A stretch of 64,000 nucleotides of DNA from Limanda limanda. Lineage: Eukaryota > Chordata > Actinopteri > Pleuronectiformes > Pleuronectidae. Below, piece after piece: positions 23,148 through 34,500 of the stretch. Numbering within the stretch: the stretch's first letter is position 1; each line of letters opens with the position of its first letter. The stretch is taken from NCBI RefSeq assembly GCF_963576545.1, contig NC_083638.1, positions 33,839,041 through 33,903,040 on the forward strand, given 5' to 3'. The position numbers and the translations under genes were made by a program. Under the pieces are notes generated by a model. It was not told where the DNA came from. It saw only the letters and a list, made by a program, of their open reading frames with translations, and did no database searches.

Positions 23148-23626
23148 AACAACAGTGGCATGAAGCCAGCACATCTTCAGTGGTATCTCCAGACAAAAGG
23201 AGTCATTTTGTTAAGCCACCTGAGTTTTTTGAGAGGAAATTTTCTGAATTCAGGTCATCTCAATACACAATGCAAAAAGCTTCCCTGAAGCAAACGGAAA
23301 CAAGCTACTTGTCACTTATCAGGAAAAACTCCTGGAAGTGTCATCTGACTGTGGCCTCCACATGAAGTTTGCCACATCCACACCCACACAGGTTTGGGCG
23401 TGTGTGAAGCACGAGCAGCCTCACCTGGGACAGAAAGCTTTGGAGCAGCGACTACCCTTTGCCTGCTCATATTTTTGTGAGGCCTCCTTCTCTGCAATGA
23501 CTGTGATCAAAACAAAGCAAAGAAACAGACTGTGCCTGGAGAAGAGCTTGATCACAGCAGTTCCTTCCCTGCCACCAAGACTGACAAAGATCCTCAGTGA
23601 AGCACAAGCACAAGTTTCTCACTAAA
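23148..23626 (+). pseudogene. hAT transposase remnant ending in the hATC dimerisation domain
   Basis: First part: SGMKPAHLQW, then after a frameshift KPPEFFERKFSEFRSSQ. The second frame ends with LPFACSYFCEASFSAMTVIK and TKQRNRL, the conserved hATC motif (LPF..T/SYLCE.GFSAMT..KTK.RNRL). The RNase-H catalytic core between them is absent, so this is an internally deleted transposase. Stop at 23624-23626. Confidence 0.78.
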
Positions 23627-24227
23627 ATGTTAATGCAAAAGCACTCCCTCAGTTCAATGCAACAATGTAATCTTCAGTGTTGACAGGTTGTAAATTTAAG
23701 ATCAGTATTCTTTTCGAACCTTAAAGAAGATATTTAAAGATAATACATTTTGAAATGTTTTATTTTGAGCTAATCTTTTATTTAAAATTAAGTAAATGGT
23801 TTATTTTTTGTGAAGAAGTGTTTATGTATAATTAAGTTCATCAGTTCAGTTTGAGAACATATCTTTATTATGATCCCAAAAGACGTCACTTTAAGTTGAT
23901 AATTATTTTTATGTGCACACATCTTTATTTATATTTGAGATAATTATTTATTTTTTAATACGTCTTTAGTTATTTTTACATCTTTTTATTTCCAAATAGT
24001 TCAAGATGAGCAATGTTATGGACAATGTTATGGACATTGATGGAGTTTTAAATTTGAAAGTGTCTAGTTACAAAATTTAATAAATCAGACACTAATGGCA
24101 CAGTGCTGTATATCACATCTTTCTTTCGACCAATAATGCTTTGCGCTGGTAAGGGGGTATTCGGCTAAAAATTTTTTTCAGAGGGGGTACATCACTGAAA
24201 AAAGGTTGAGAACCACTGATTTAGACA

Positions 24228-24440
24228 GTCAGGGGAGGTTGGATATCCGTATGTAGTTTGCTAAAACCTCTGGGTCCAGTTTAGTTTTTTTGAGAAGGGG
24301 TTTGATTACAGCTTACCTCAAATATTTTGGTACATATCCTCATGATAACAATAGATTGATTATATTCAGTAAAGTCCTATTTTATGAGAGGCAGAATTTC
24401 TTTAAGTAACTTGGGAATGGGATCTTAGATACAAGTTGAT
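24228..24440 (-). mobile_element. L2 fragment, right half (split by the hAT nest)
   Basis: Continues 12030-12152: GCTAAAACCTCTGGGTCCAG, TTTTTTTGAGAAGGGGTTTG, GGCAGAATTTCTTTAAGTAA match about 21650-21870 of the long L2. It is more diverged than the inner elements, consistent with being the oldest layer. Confidence 0.8.
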
Positions 24441-25077
24441 GAACCATTCACATTTGAGCATGCCTTTGTTTTCTGATGAGCTACCTCCACACAGTTTTTC
24501 CTAATTGGCAGAGGTAAACTGCCTGCCAATGCCCATAGAAGGGCATGAGTCTGCAGTGCTGTGTACACACTGTACAGTCTACGGTGCGCACATAGAATTC
24601 CCAGAGATTAATAACAACATTATAGAAGCCAGGAGTGATTGAACAAAAATCTAACAGTGTCAAAGACAGCACTCTTATCCAGCAGCACACTAATTAGTAT
24701 CAGCACATGTCTGCATCCTCAGTCATTAAAAGGTCAAAAGTGAGTTCTAGAAGGGCAGTTTTATTGCTGGGATGCTGATGGAAATCCAATTGGGGCTTTT
24801 CAAAAATACTAGAATTTTCCACAGCTGCAAGAGCTTCATTACAATTTGTTTTCATTAACTTAGAAATAAAAGGATATGTAGTGATTGGCTAAATATTTTT
24901 TAGGGCTGACTGGATACAGGCACATTTATGATAGTCAAGGACATGCAGTAGGCAGTTGACATGGAGCAGTATATGATAGACAGCAAGTAGGATAGTGAAA
25001 ATTATTTAGAGAGGGCTGGAGGATATGCTTCTTTGGGCTATGGTTTAAAGAAGTTCAAACGCTAGTAAAGCAATTCT
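24441..25077. other. No feature recognised (possible very old L2 remnant)
   Basis: Scattered strings resemble the L2 3' half (for example AGTGATTGGCTAAATATTTTT near 24878) but no continuous alignment can be drawn by eye. Confidence 0.3.
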
Positions 25078-25584
25078 GTCAGGTTTAGTGGAAGCAGAAG
25101 AACCCAGGAGCAGAGGTTTTAACAAAAAGAGTATTTAATATAAAAAGAGTCTTAACTAGACAAAAACACAAAACAAACACTAAAGGGGAGAAACACAAGG
25201 AAACTAATTTATGGAATTGAGAGGTGCAGAGGCTCAGGAGATCCAGACAGGAACGCAGGAAAAGACAGCACCATGGAACATCATCGACAAGAACAACAAG
25301 CGCGACAAGAACAATCCGAAGGACAGAGGCTTATATACACACAGGGAAGGCAGGGGCAATCAAACACAGGTGTAACACATGAGGACTGGGGAAGACAATC
25401 ACAGACAGGAAGTGAAGACAGAAACAACAAACAAGGTACAGAGACTACAAAATAAAACAGGAAACAGAAACAGAGTGTGCAAACATGAAAACAACTCAAA
25501 CACACACAACAGAGATTTAGTAAAACAAAAAACACTTTTACAATTAAGCTTAAACATATAAACTAAAGTGCCGGATCGTTACAG
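25078..25584 (+). repeat. 507-bp dispersed repeat, 5'-TG..CA-3'
   Basis: Starts TGTCAGGTTTAGTGG and ends GCCGGATCGTTACA. The 3' two-thirds are shared with 11600-11945. TG..CA ends and a run of AATAAAACAGG suggest an LTR, but no primer-binding site, polypurine tract or duplication is seen, so the class is left open. The ORFs on both strands are composition effects. Confidence 0.55.
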
Positions 25585-25662
25585 ATACAACAGTGAATCC
25601 TGGTAGGTTGTGTTGTCCTTGCTTCCCCCGGCTGTTGGCCCCCTTACATGGGCCACCCCATA

Positions 25663-25945
25663 TTAGGACGCACACGTAGGGCAATAGACACATAAGCAGC
25701 CCTTGCAGATGTATTTTTTACACCGGCAGCACAGAGTGCGAGTTTAACAGTCTTTTTTCCCGGGGCATATCTGACACCTCTTCCTCGTACTTGCCCTGAG
25801 CAGGGTTGCTGCTATGGCCGTGTAAGAGGCAGGACGCTCGGGTGGAGCGTATATGTGGACAATAGCTCTTTCTGCGGCGGCGGCTTTTACGGCGTTCACA
25901 ACCGCGGCTGACGCTTCTGTGCGGGGATATGCCCCCTTCCTTCAA
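25663..25945 (-). pseudogene. piggyBac-type transposase C-terminus (cysteine-rich domain)
   Basis: The best minus-strand frame reads ERPASYTAIAATLLRAS then TRKRCQICPGKKDC, a stop, then TRTLCCRCKKYICKGC and CVYCPTCAS with the final stop at 25663. The C-x2-C..C-x2-C..C-x2-C spacing after a KRC motif matches the zinc-binding tail that follows the DDD catalytic core in PGBD-like transposases. The core and the inverted ends are not visible, so it is a fragment. A short ORF in another frame of the same strand (25718-25945) is a shadow. Confidence 0.55.
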
Positions 25946-26169
25946 TAAACGGAGTCACAAGAGCCTTTCCCAGCTGCTCTGCAAGGCATTCTGATATTAT
26001 ATCTTTGAAGTGACATTACAATGACAGAAAACCAATTGCGTGAATGTTTTTATTTTTTATTTAATTAAACTATTTATTTTGAATTCACTGTTCATTTCAT
26101 GTTTTTTATTGATGTTTTTTATCTACCGTGTAAGGTGACCTTGAGTGCTCTGAAAGATTAAGATTAAGA

Positions 26170-26490
26170 TACATTTCTTTTTCCAAATACATGCACTGAC
26201 ATGCACAAGCACACTCATGCAATTGTAGGGAAATTTAACCTCTGCTATTAACCCATCTGGTGCAGGACAGACAGAGCAGTGGGCAGCCATGTACGGCACC
26301 CGGGGAGCAGATGTTGGGGGAGTATGGTGCCTTGCTCAGGGGCACTAGACAGGGTAGGGAGAATCCTCTTGGATTTTTGGACAGGTTCGTCTTTTTGTTG
26401 TTTCTCCGTGGAGTCGAACCAGAGGCAAACCAGAGACCTTTTCTGCCTATAGTCCAAATTCCATAGTCCACTAGGCCACCACCGCCTATA
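26170..26490 (-). mobile_element. tRNA-derived SINE, minus strand
   Basis: Reverse complement starts GGTGGTGGCCTAGTGGACTA (A-box like TRGCNNAGTGG) and contains the B box GGTTCGACTCC, so the head is tRNA-derived. The body has GCAAGGCACCATACTCCCCC and GGCTGCCCACTGCTCTG, common in teleost SINEs. RNA polymerase III would transcribe it from the internal A and B boxes. An ATT microsatellite abuts the head. Confidence 0.7.
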
Positions 26491-26500
26491 TAAATAAAAT

Positions 26501-26501
<1 letters not shown>

Positions 26502-26561
<60 letters not shown>
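26502..26561. repeat. (ATT)n microsatellite, about 60 bp
   Basis: Uninterrupted TTA/ATT repeat. It creates a long asparagine run in one minus-strand ORF, which is an artefact. Confidence 0.95.
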
Positions 26562-26564
<3 letters not shown>

Positions 26565-27303
26565 AACCTTTTCTTATTTTTCTAAATCTGATAGTGGCGA
26601 TATGCCTTGAACAGGTAGAAGACTGTGGCATTTTCAAGACATACTCACAGCATTTTAACACTTTAAACATTTAACATTAGTTTTTTTATTTATGACAAGT
26701 CCAATCCATTATTAAGATTGAAAAATAAAATCAAACTAAAACATACCACACCTAATTCAATTAGGCTGTCTCTTTGCTATGCCTCTGAGCAAACATAGGT
26801 TATTTAGAACTTTTCTTTTTATCAAACTTAAAGATAACCTTTATCCTAAACAATGGGGCATCTTAGCCGTTGCTCTTTTATTTTTTTTTAGCAAATATAG
26901 GATAGTTGAACACTTTTTCTTTTCTTTTTTAATGAAATTAACAACCAAACCTTTACACAATTAAATGTGAATGTGCAATCTGAATCTGAGCCCATCTGTA
27001 GAAGCAGTGTTGGCCCGGTTCACAGTTAAAAAGAACGAGATCCAAGTTCAGTTCATGCAGAGGAAAATTAACTGCTTCACCTAAATAGTTAATTTTTTTA
27101 TTGGGATGATTTAGGTCAGACCTTGTGTTGTACTGAGCACAAAATGTTGATGAGTCATTTGCATGATGTTTAGATGCAGCCTCATAAACTCTAGAATCAA
27201 ACAAGCACTAAGTTACTTCATGGACTGATCAGGTCCTGAAAACAAGTGATGAGGGTTTATGAGTACAAGTGAGAGCGGAGTGGAGGATGACACAGAAACT
27301 CCA
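26562..27303. other. No feature recognised
   Basis: AT-rich intronic sequence. The last about 100 bp (to ACTCCA at 27303) may belong to a repeat that resumes at 29368 with GCTCAGTACAAACC. Confidence 0.35.
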
Positions 27304-28256
27304 GGGGTCTCATTTATAACCGTTGCGTACACACAAAACGGGCCTGAAACGTGCGTACGCCGTCTCTCACGCCATCGTTGGGATTTATAAAAACAAACTT
27401 GACGGGAAAATGTGCGTATTTCTACGCAAACTTAGACCCACCCTTACGAGCGTTTTGGGGAGACGGGAAAACGGCGACACAGACGTGAGGTGGTGAACTG
27501 CAGCAGATTATTGATCCAATTCATAATTTACATTGAAACCAGCAGCTTAGTTTTGCTCGCGTGACGTATCTGCTCCACACAAGCCTTTATATTTAAAAAA
27601 TATAAAACAACTTAAAGCAAATTAGGTTCAGATTCGATTTAACAGCCCGAGTTACAGAGCTGAGTAATAGGTTTTAATAATATCTTCTAACACTGTGCTT
27701 GTGTCATCAGATCGCTGCAGTGAACAGGACTGAGCCAGAGAGCGCACAGAGCGCACAGAGTGCACTGGAGATCACTGCCGTGACAGTGGAGCGGGGTTCT
27801 GCTCGATGTGTGCACGTGAATGGAAGGATGAGGAGGAAGAGAGGGTTCAGTGATGTCTGATCTCACACAGTGTGTTATCCACAGCAGCAGCGGCAGAGTA
27901 TCAGTATATTTACTTTATTAGTGACATGACATCACTGCTGTCCCATAAAGTCGCTCTTCACCTCCACCTCACTAACAGACACCTCCCTCGATGTCAGTGT
28001 CAGAAAGTTTCACTTCCTCTTCACATCGCTTGATGCGGTGACTCCGTCAGGACTCACGGTGGAAACCCATTGGTCAGCAGCATCATTTAATATTCACGCC
28101 GTGCTTTGCATTGACCATTTATGGTGGAAAGTGGGCGTGCGTTCAGGTGTACGTGCGCACGTTTTTATAAATCGGAATAATCTTTTGCGTACGCCATTTC
28201 CGGCTTTTGTACGTACGTACGTACACTTTTAAATTCAAATTTATAAATGAGACCCC
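27304..28256 (+). mobile_element. Foldback element A (GGGGTCTCATTTATAA family)
   Basis: 953 bp bounded by GGGGTCTCATTTATAA and its reverse complement TTATAAATGAGACCCC. The interior is rich in GTACGTAC-type self-complementary tracts (28200-28223) and contains CACACAGTGTGTTATCCACA. No ORF of substance. It is immediately followed, after one T, by an inverted copy (element B). Confidence 0.8.
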
Positions 28257-28257
28257 T

Positions 28258-29366
28258 GGGGTCTCATTTATAAATTTGTGTAGGATTCATGTGTGTAGGA
28301 TTCACACAGATTCATCTGTGTAGGATTCATACTAAAAGTGTACTTACGTACACTAGCCGGAAATGGCGTACGCAAAAGAAAGTTCCGATTTATAAAACCG
28401 TGCGCACGTACACCTGAACGCGATGTTTGCTTTATAAATCACAGTCCACCTGGAAACGTTCGTACGTGGATCTGCCTCCAAATCCACCTTTCACACGCCC
28501 ACTTTCAACCATAAATGGTCAATGCAAAGCACGGCGTGAATATTTAATTATGCAGCTGACCAATGGGTTTCCACCGTGAGTCCTGACGGAGTCACGGCAT
28601 CAAGCGATGTGAAGAGGAAGTGAATATTTCGGACACTGACATTGAGGTGTCTGTTAGTGAGGTGGAGGTGGAGAGCGACTTTATGGGAGAGCAGTGATGT
28701 CACTAATAAAGAAAATACACTGATACTCTGCCGCTGCTGCTGTGGATAACACACTGTGTGAGATCAGAGATCACTGAACCCTCGCTTCCTCCTCGTCCTT
28801 CCATTCGCATGCACACATCGAGCAGATCCCCGCTCCACTGTCACGGTAGTATTTATTTATTTAGAGCATCGGACAGATTCTCTCACATCAGTGGATCCTC
28901 ACCTCCACTCTGGGATATTATTTGGAAAACTCTGCGCGCTCTGTGCACTGTGCGCTCTGTGCGCCTGATGGCACAGTCACATTCACTGCAGTGATTTGAT
29001 GATACACGCACAGTGTTATTATTATTATTAAAACCTATAAATGACTCGGCTCCGTAACTCCGCTGTTAAATCGAACCTGAACGTAATTTGCTGTAATTTG
29101 TATTATATCTTTTTTAATCAAAACTAAGATGTTGTTTTAATGTAAGTGATGAAGTGGATCAATAATCTGGCTTCTGTTCAACACCTCACGTCTGCGTCGC
29201 CACTTCGTCTCCAAAACGTTCGTACGCATGGGTCAGAGTTTGCGTGGAAATACGCTAATTTCCCCGTCAAGTTTGTTTTTATAAATCCCAATGTTTGCAT
29301 GAGAAGTGGTGTACGCACGTTTCAGGCCCCGTTTTGTACATAAGCAACGGTTATAAATGAGACCCC
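28258..29366 (-). mobile_element. Foldback element B, inverted copy abutting A
   Basis: 1109 bp with the same termini. The right end read in reverse (GGGGTCTCATTTATAACCGT, AACGTGCGTAC, GGGATTTATAAAAACAAACT) repeats the left end of A in order, so A and B form a two-kilobase palindrome. Relative to A it carries an extra segment (TATTTATTTATTTAGAGCATCGG near 28850) that is also present in element C. Confidence 0.8.
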
Positions 29367-29934
29367 AGCTCAGTACAAACCAACTGCAGCTTCTGCTCTG
29401 ATCATGACGCAGCGGTGCTGATCACTGAGCAGCTGTGACCAGAGAAACTCTGTGTTTCACTGCTTCCACTGTTCTTCTAAAAACTCACTGACTGGCTGCT
29501 TAACGTGAACGAGCTATTATCTCACTCTGTGTGTCGCTCTGAGCAAGTAAGTGGAGGCGGGTATACATAGTGCATGGAGCGGGTCATTCTGCGCATTCGT
29601 TAATGCATAAAAAAAAAATGACTCGTTAATCCCACAAATTAATCATTCCTTGTTAACGCGTTAATTTTGACAGCCTTACCAAGAAATTAAACTTCGTGAT
29701 AATCATATAAACATGGCTATAACATGAGGTTCCATATTGATCCCTGCAACATGTGTTTTGATATATTTTTGACTTTAGATCAGTATACTTTACCAACAGA
29801 TAAACAAACATGACATGTTAATGTCACAGTTGAGAAATAATTATGGATATATAAAGAGAGAACTTCATAGTGGACCTCAGAAACCTGGAACTTAAGTGAC
29901 TCTATCACTCTTATTTTGTGTCTCCATGTAACAG
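29367..29934. other. Intron 1 end; repeat remnant to about 29685
   Basis: GTTAACGCGTTAATTTTGACAG near 29650-29675 resembles the terminus of a common fish DNA element, but no partner end was found. The rest is AT-rich sequence leading to the ubap1l exon 2 acceptor. Confidence 0.3.
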
Positions 29935-30567
29935 TATGACTTCTGCCTGGAGAACTGGGTGCTAACAGGGCTGCAAAGTGGCGTCACCAGTCATCATCGG
30001 CCTCAGCTCTCTTCCTCCTCATCCGGACTGCTGCCATCCTGTCCTCCATACTGGATGATGTTTAGCAGCACTCAGCAGAGCTGTGTGGCAAACCTACATA
30101 GCTCTTACTTCTGGGAGCCCAACCCTCGACAACGCTCCCACAGCCTCAACGCTGATATAATGCGCACCAAGCGTACCATCTCAGATTCTGAAAATGAAGG
30201 GGAAAGCATGGCCCAGAATTCAAAAACATATGTGTCAATGACAGTCCACCCAAATAAAGCTGCTTCACGCCAGCGTGGTCATCAGAAAGCGTTTATTGCA
30301 GACCTGATGAACCCTCCAGCCTGTTTGAGCAGTCTGCCACACCAGCGCAGGAAGAGTCTACGACAGTGCTCCCTGTCTGTGCTGGAGATGTCCTCACAAC
30401 TTGATCCAAATGAAGACAACCAAGCGCAGAGTCTGTTCTCACACAGAATCCTTCACACCAAGACCCCCAACACCATAGTTTCCAATTCTGCAATCACCAT
30501 CCGAGTTCCCAACAGCAGAGCTAATACAGTCCAAATGCTGTCCAGCATTACTAACTACAGCACAATG
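29935..30567 (+). CDS. ubap1l: ubap1l exon 2 (large central exon)
   Basis: A 633-bp exon of exactly 211 codons. It is preceded by a pyrimidine-rich tract and ACAG acceptor (29931-29934) and followed by donor GTAAGA at 30568. It opens YDFCLENWVLTG, the end of the UMA region, then becomes low-complexity and serine/proline-rich with a basic patch (HQRRKSLRQ), as expected for the disordered linker of UBAP1 proteins. Open throughout with no stop. The antisense ORF at 30293-30493 is a shadow. The exon is flanked by an 18.5-kb intron full of nested transposons and an 11.9-kb intron with an antisense LINE. Confidence 0.82.
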
Positions 30568-31266
30568 GTAAGATACTAACATTTTAATATCTGTAGACAG
30601 TGGTGTTTGAAAAATGATAAATGGTAAAAATAAAGAGACTATTATTGTATTACCCTTGAATGAATAATAAGGCCAAACATGAAGTTAGAAGGAAAAGAAA
30701 ATGGAAAATGGAAGGTTTTTTATGAGAGTGCGAAATATGTATAGTGACAATGAAATAAATGAAATTTTAAATGAAAATGCTCAAACTGATATTGTAAAGA
30801 TTAGAATAGAAAGATCATTGGAAATAAGAAAAGGGAAACATCAAAGATGAAACTCATCATGGCAAGGATAAAGGGAAATAATTTAAAGTTTAATAATAAA
30901 GTTAAATAGAAAAAAAATGCTAATTGCTTTTACAGTTTACTATTTGGAATTTACTATTTGTAATGTTTCATCTAATCTAATTTTCCATTTGACATAATCT
31001 GTCTTTTGATATTAATAACTATATCACACACAGTATGTGTTTTCTGTGTTTTTCTATCAATGTACACATCATAAACAGTGATACATTTTTAACTGTTAAT
31101 ATTCTGTGCCTAAGCATACTGTATCTGAAAAACAGTGAGGTCAAAGTGCCAACTTGTAGGGACTGTGCTCCAGGTTTATTAGAGAAACAAGAGTCATGAA
31201 GGTGAAATAATAACAACATTGCACCTTGGAGCTGTTAGGTAAGTAATAACTTTGGTATCATAATAG
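30568..31266. other. Intron 2 start, no feature recognised
   Basis: A/T-rich with no ORF, repeat or motif shared elsewhere in the window. Confidence 0.5.
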
Positions 31267-31518
31267 CTTAACATATCTTTTTTTTTCTCATATATGTTTA
31301 TTAGTTTTCCAACAGGTAATACAACACAAAACAAAAACAAGACAAACATTTGGCTCACACACATATTCAAATCCATACAGGCAGAAGATTCAGGGGTCAC
31401 GTCCTATACAAGTAAGAAAAAATTAAAAACAGATAAGTAAAGTAAAAGTATACAGAAATAAAAGTAAATCGATTAAATGGTAAAACAGAGTGCCTCTTTT
31501 GAGGCAGATCATTCTGAG

Positions 31519-34500
31519 CTATGATACAAACCCTCTTGTGAGAATGGTGGAAACATTCAGACCAACATATGACAGAAAGGGTTCCCATGTTTTACGAAAG
31601 GCATCATCATTGCTGTGAAGTTTACATGTCAAATGGTCCAACACAACATATTCAAATACAACCCTTTGCCACTGAGCCTTAGATGGAGCTTTATCTGTGA
31701 TCCAATTCAAAAGAATACACTTTCTAGCACAAAAAGCAAGCGTCTGATGAAGTCTTCTTTTAAATTTGTCAGTGATGGACATGTCAGATATACCAAGTAG
31801 CAGGTATAAAGGGTTATTATTACTGTTAATAGACAGAATCGTATTAATTTCCTGCCCTATGACCTGCCAAAATTGCTGTATTTTTCTACAATCCCACAAA
31901 CAATGTGTCAGACCACCAGATTCTATCTTACACTTGGGGCACAGTGGAGATGTATTAGGGTTGTATTTATGACGTTGAGAGGGAGAGATATGAACCCTGT
32001 GTAGGAGCTTCAGTTGCATAGCTCTCACTCGGTTACAGACATTCAGTATTTAACACTTTTCCAAGCATCATTCCAGTCATCATCTGTTATCCTAATATTA
32101 AGTTCCCTTTCCCATAAGCCCTTTAGAGAGGAGGTGTTTGTGATGTTATACTAATTAAGGATATTATAGAATAGGCTAATAGAACTTCCAGATTTTTGCA
32201 AAAAGAGCTGACTCTCTAGGCGTGAGATATTCTGACACTGAAGGATTGAGGTATCCCTCATGACAAAATCTCTCACTTGCAAATATCGAAAGAAATCCTG
32301 TTTTGGAATATCATATTTTGTTTTCAACTGACTAAAAGACATCATGGTAGAGCCTTCCAATAGTTTGTGTAAGCTAGATATTCTTTTATTTTCCCAAATC
32401 CGAAAGTTATTGTCCATTAGTCCAGGGGGAAAGTCAGGATTGTCACATATTGGAGTGAATACAGATGTGAATCGAGATCTGCCCTCTAATTTTCTAATGG
32501 CATACCATGCCTTAACTGTGGAGATTGAAATAGGGTTAGTACAAGCAGACTTCAAAAATGTATTTTTCCTAATAAACAGAAGATTAACCAAAGGGTGTTT
32601 AGACATTGAACTTTCTACATCCAACCAGAGAGACGTGGACTTATTATGCACCCAGTCAGCTATGATACGCAAATTAATACTAAGCTGAAATGTTCTAATG
32701 TCCGGGAGATCGAGACCCCCCTCTGAGGATGGAAGACATAGCGTAGCTATTTTCAGGCGTGCTTTCTTCTTAGACCATATAAAGGAGCTAAACCAACTAT
32801 TTAACTGTTTGATAGTCTTATGGAGGAACATGAATGGGATCATTTGTATGGGGTAAAGTAGCCTAGGGAGAACGTTCATTTTAGAAGTGCGACACTGCCT
32901 AACCAGGAAATTGGGAGGGTATTCCATCTTTCTAGGTCTAGCCTTATACGCTCAAATATGGGTGAGAAATTTGCTTTGTATAGCTGTTCAAACGAGGGTG
33001 TTACACGTATTCCCAAATAGACAAAACCTTCTGGCGACCATTTAAACGGGAAGGGAGATGGGGTTTTAGGTATCTGTTTCAGACAGCCTAATGGCATCAC
33101 TTCGGATTTATTAAAATGTATTCTGTAACCAGAAAAAGTACTGAACATATTAATGGTCTCAATCAGGGTTGGAATAGATACCTCAGGTTCAGTCAAAACA
33201 ATCAAGACGTCGTCAGCATAAAGAGTAATCTTGTGTTGTCTAGTGGCCAAGGTGAGACCATGTATGTTTTCATTTATCCTGATAGCTTCAGCAAGTGGCT
33301 CAATTGCTAAGGCAAAGAGCAGGGGTGACAGAGGACACCCTTGCCTTGTACCTCTAAAAATTTGAAAGTTAGAAGATTGCAACCCATTGGTAAGCACTGC
33401 AGACAGGGGATTTGTATAAAGTAACTTTATCCAGTTTATCAAATTTTCACTCAGGCCAAATTTGTGTAGTGTAAAAAACAGGTATGGCATCTCTACGCGA
33501 TCGAACGCCTTCTCAGCGTCCAGAGAAAGCACTACACCATTCAAAGACTGCTGTTGAAAAACCTGAATTGTGTTTAATAATCTGCGTATATTATTGTATG
33601 AATTACGACCTTTAATGAATCCAGTTTGCTCATCATTTATAAGAATAGGGAGTAAGCCTTCTAGTCTTGTTGCTAGTATTTTGGAGAGGAGTTTCAGATC
33701 AGTATTCAATAAGGAGATAGGCCTGTATGACGCACAGTCTTCGGGGATTTTACCATTTTTTAAAATTAGAGAGATGTGCGCTTCTCCCAAAGACTGTGAC
33801 AAAACGCCTCTCTTAAAAGAGTCATTAAACATATTTAGAAGTGGGTCAATCAGTAAATCACAGAACTCTTTGTAAAATTCACTACTGAATCCGTCTGGAC
33901 CTGGGGCTTTACCAGACTGTTACCCTTTAATAGCATCGAGTACCTCCTTCTTAGATATAGGAGCTTCAAGAGATGCTTTCCGGTCCTCAGATAAGCTAGG
34001 AAGGTTAAAAAAGGAGAAAAAATTGTTCATTTTTTCAGTTGTATCAGTTTGTAGTTCAGATTTATACAAACTTTCATAGTAAGTTCTAAATGCATCATTG
34101 ATGGCTACAGTGTTAAATGTCTGTTCACCCCGACTGTCTATGATTGAAGAGATAACTCGGGAGTCAGCCTTCTTCTTCGTCAAATATGACAGATATTTAC
34201 CAGCTTTATCTCCATGTTCGTACATTTTGTGTTTGGCTGATTTTACCTTCTGCATCTTTTGTCCATAGTAAATTTAAAGCACACCGAAGTGCAGAAATCG
34301 CCTTAAGTTTCTGTACAGATGAGTTTTTGACATATTCTTTCTCAGCATGTTTCAGTTTGGACTCTAAGATTTTTCTTTGTCCATCCTGCCTTTGCCTCCT
34401 AGTGGACGTATAGGATATAATAATACCTCTGGAGAAAGCTTTAGATGTTTCCCACAACAATGAGGAGTCATTAGTGGAGGCTGAATTAACAGAAAAAAAT

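Larger units (their letters stand above)
12153..24219. mobile_element. hAT element, 12.07 kb as it stands, containing nested LINEs
   Basis: The left end CAGTGGTTCTCAAATGGGGG and right end (reverse complement) CAGTGGTTCTCAACCTTTTT form hAT-type terminal inverted repeats, flanked by an exact 8-bp duplication ATTTAGAC (12145-12152, 24220-24227). Eight-base duplications and a C-A-G-x-G start are hAT hallmarks. Sequence belonging to the hAT itself is 12153-12310, 19140-about 19367 and about 23148-24219; the rest is an L1-type LINE and an L2 inserted later. The remaining transposase pieces show it was also internally deleted. Confidence 0.88.

Noticed and set aside
26400..26490. tRNA gene suggested by A and B boxes
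   Set aside because: The boxes lie at the head of a SINE; no cloverleaf or acceptor stem could be drawn.
26248..26670. 140-codon minus-strand ORF with a long asparagine run
   Set aside because: It is a SINE plus an (ATT)n microsatellite, not a gene.
30293..30493. Antisense ORF within ubap1l exon 2
   Set aside because: Shadow of the sense coding exon.
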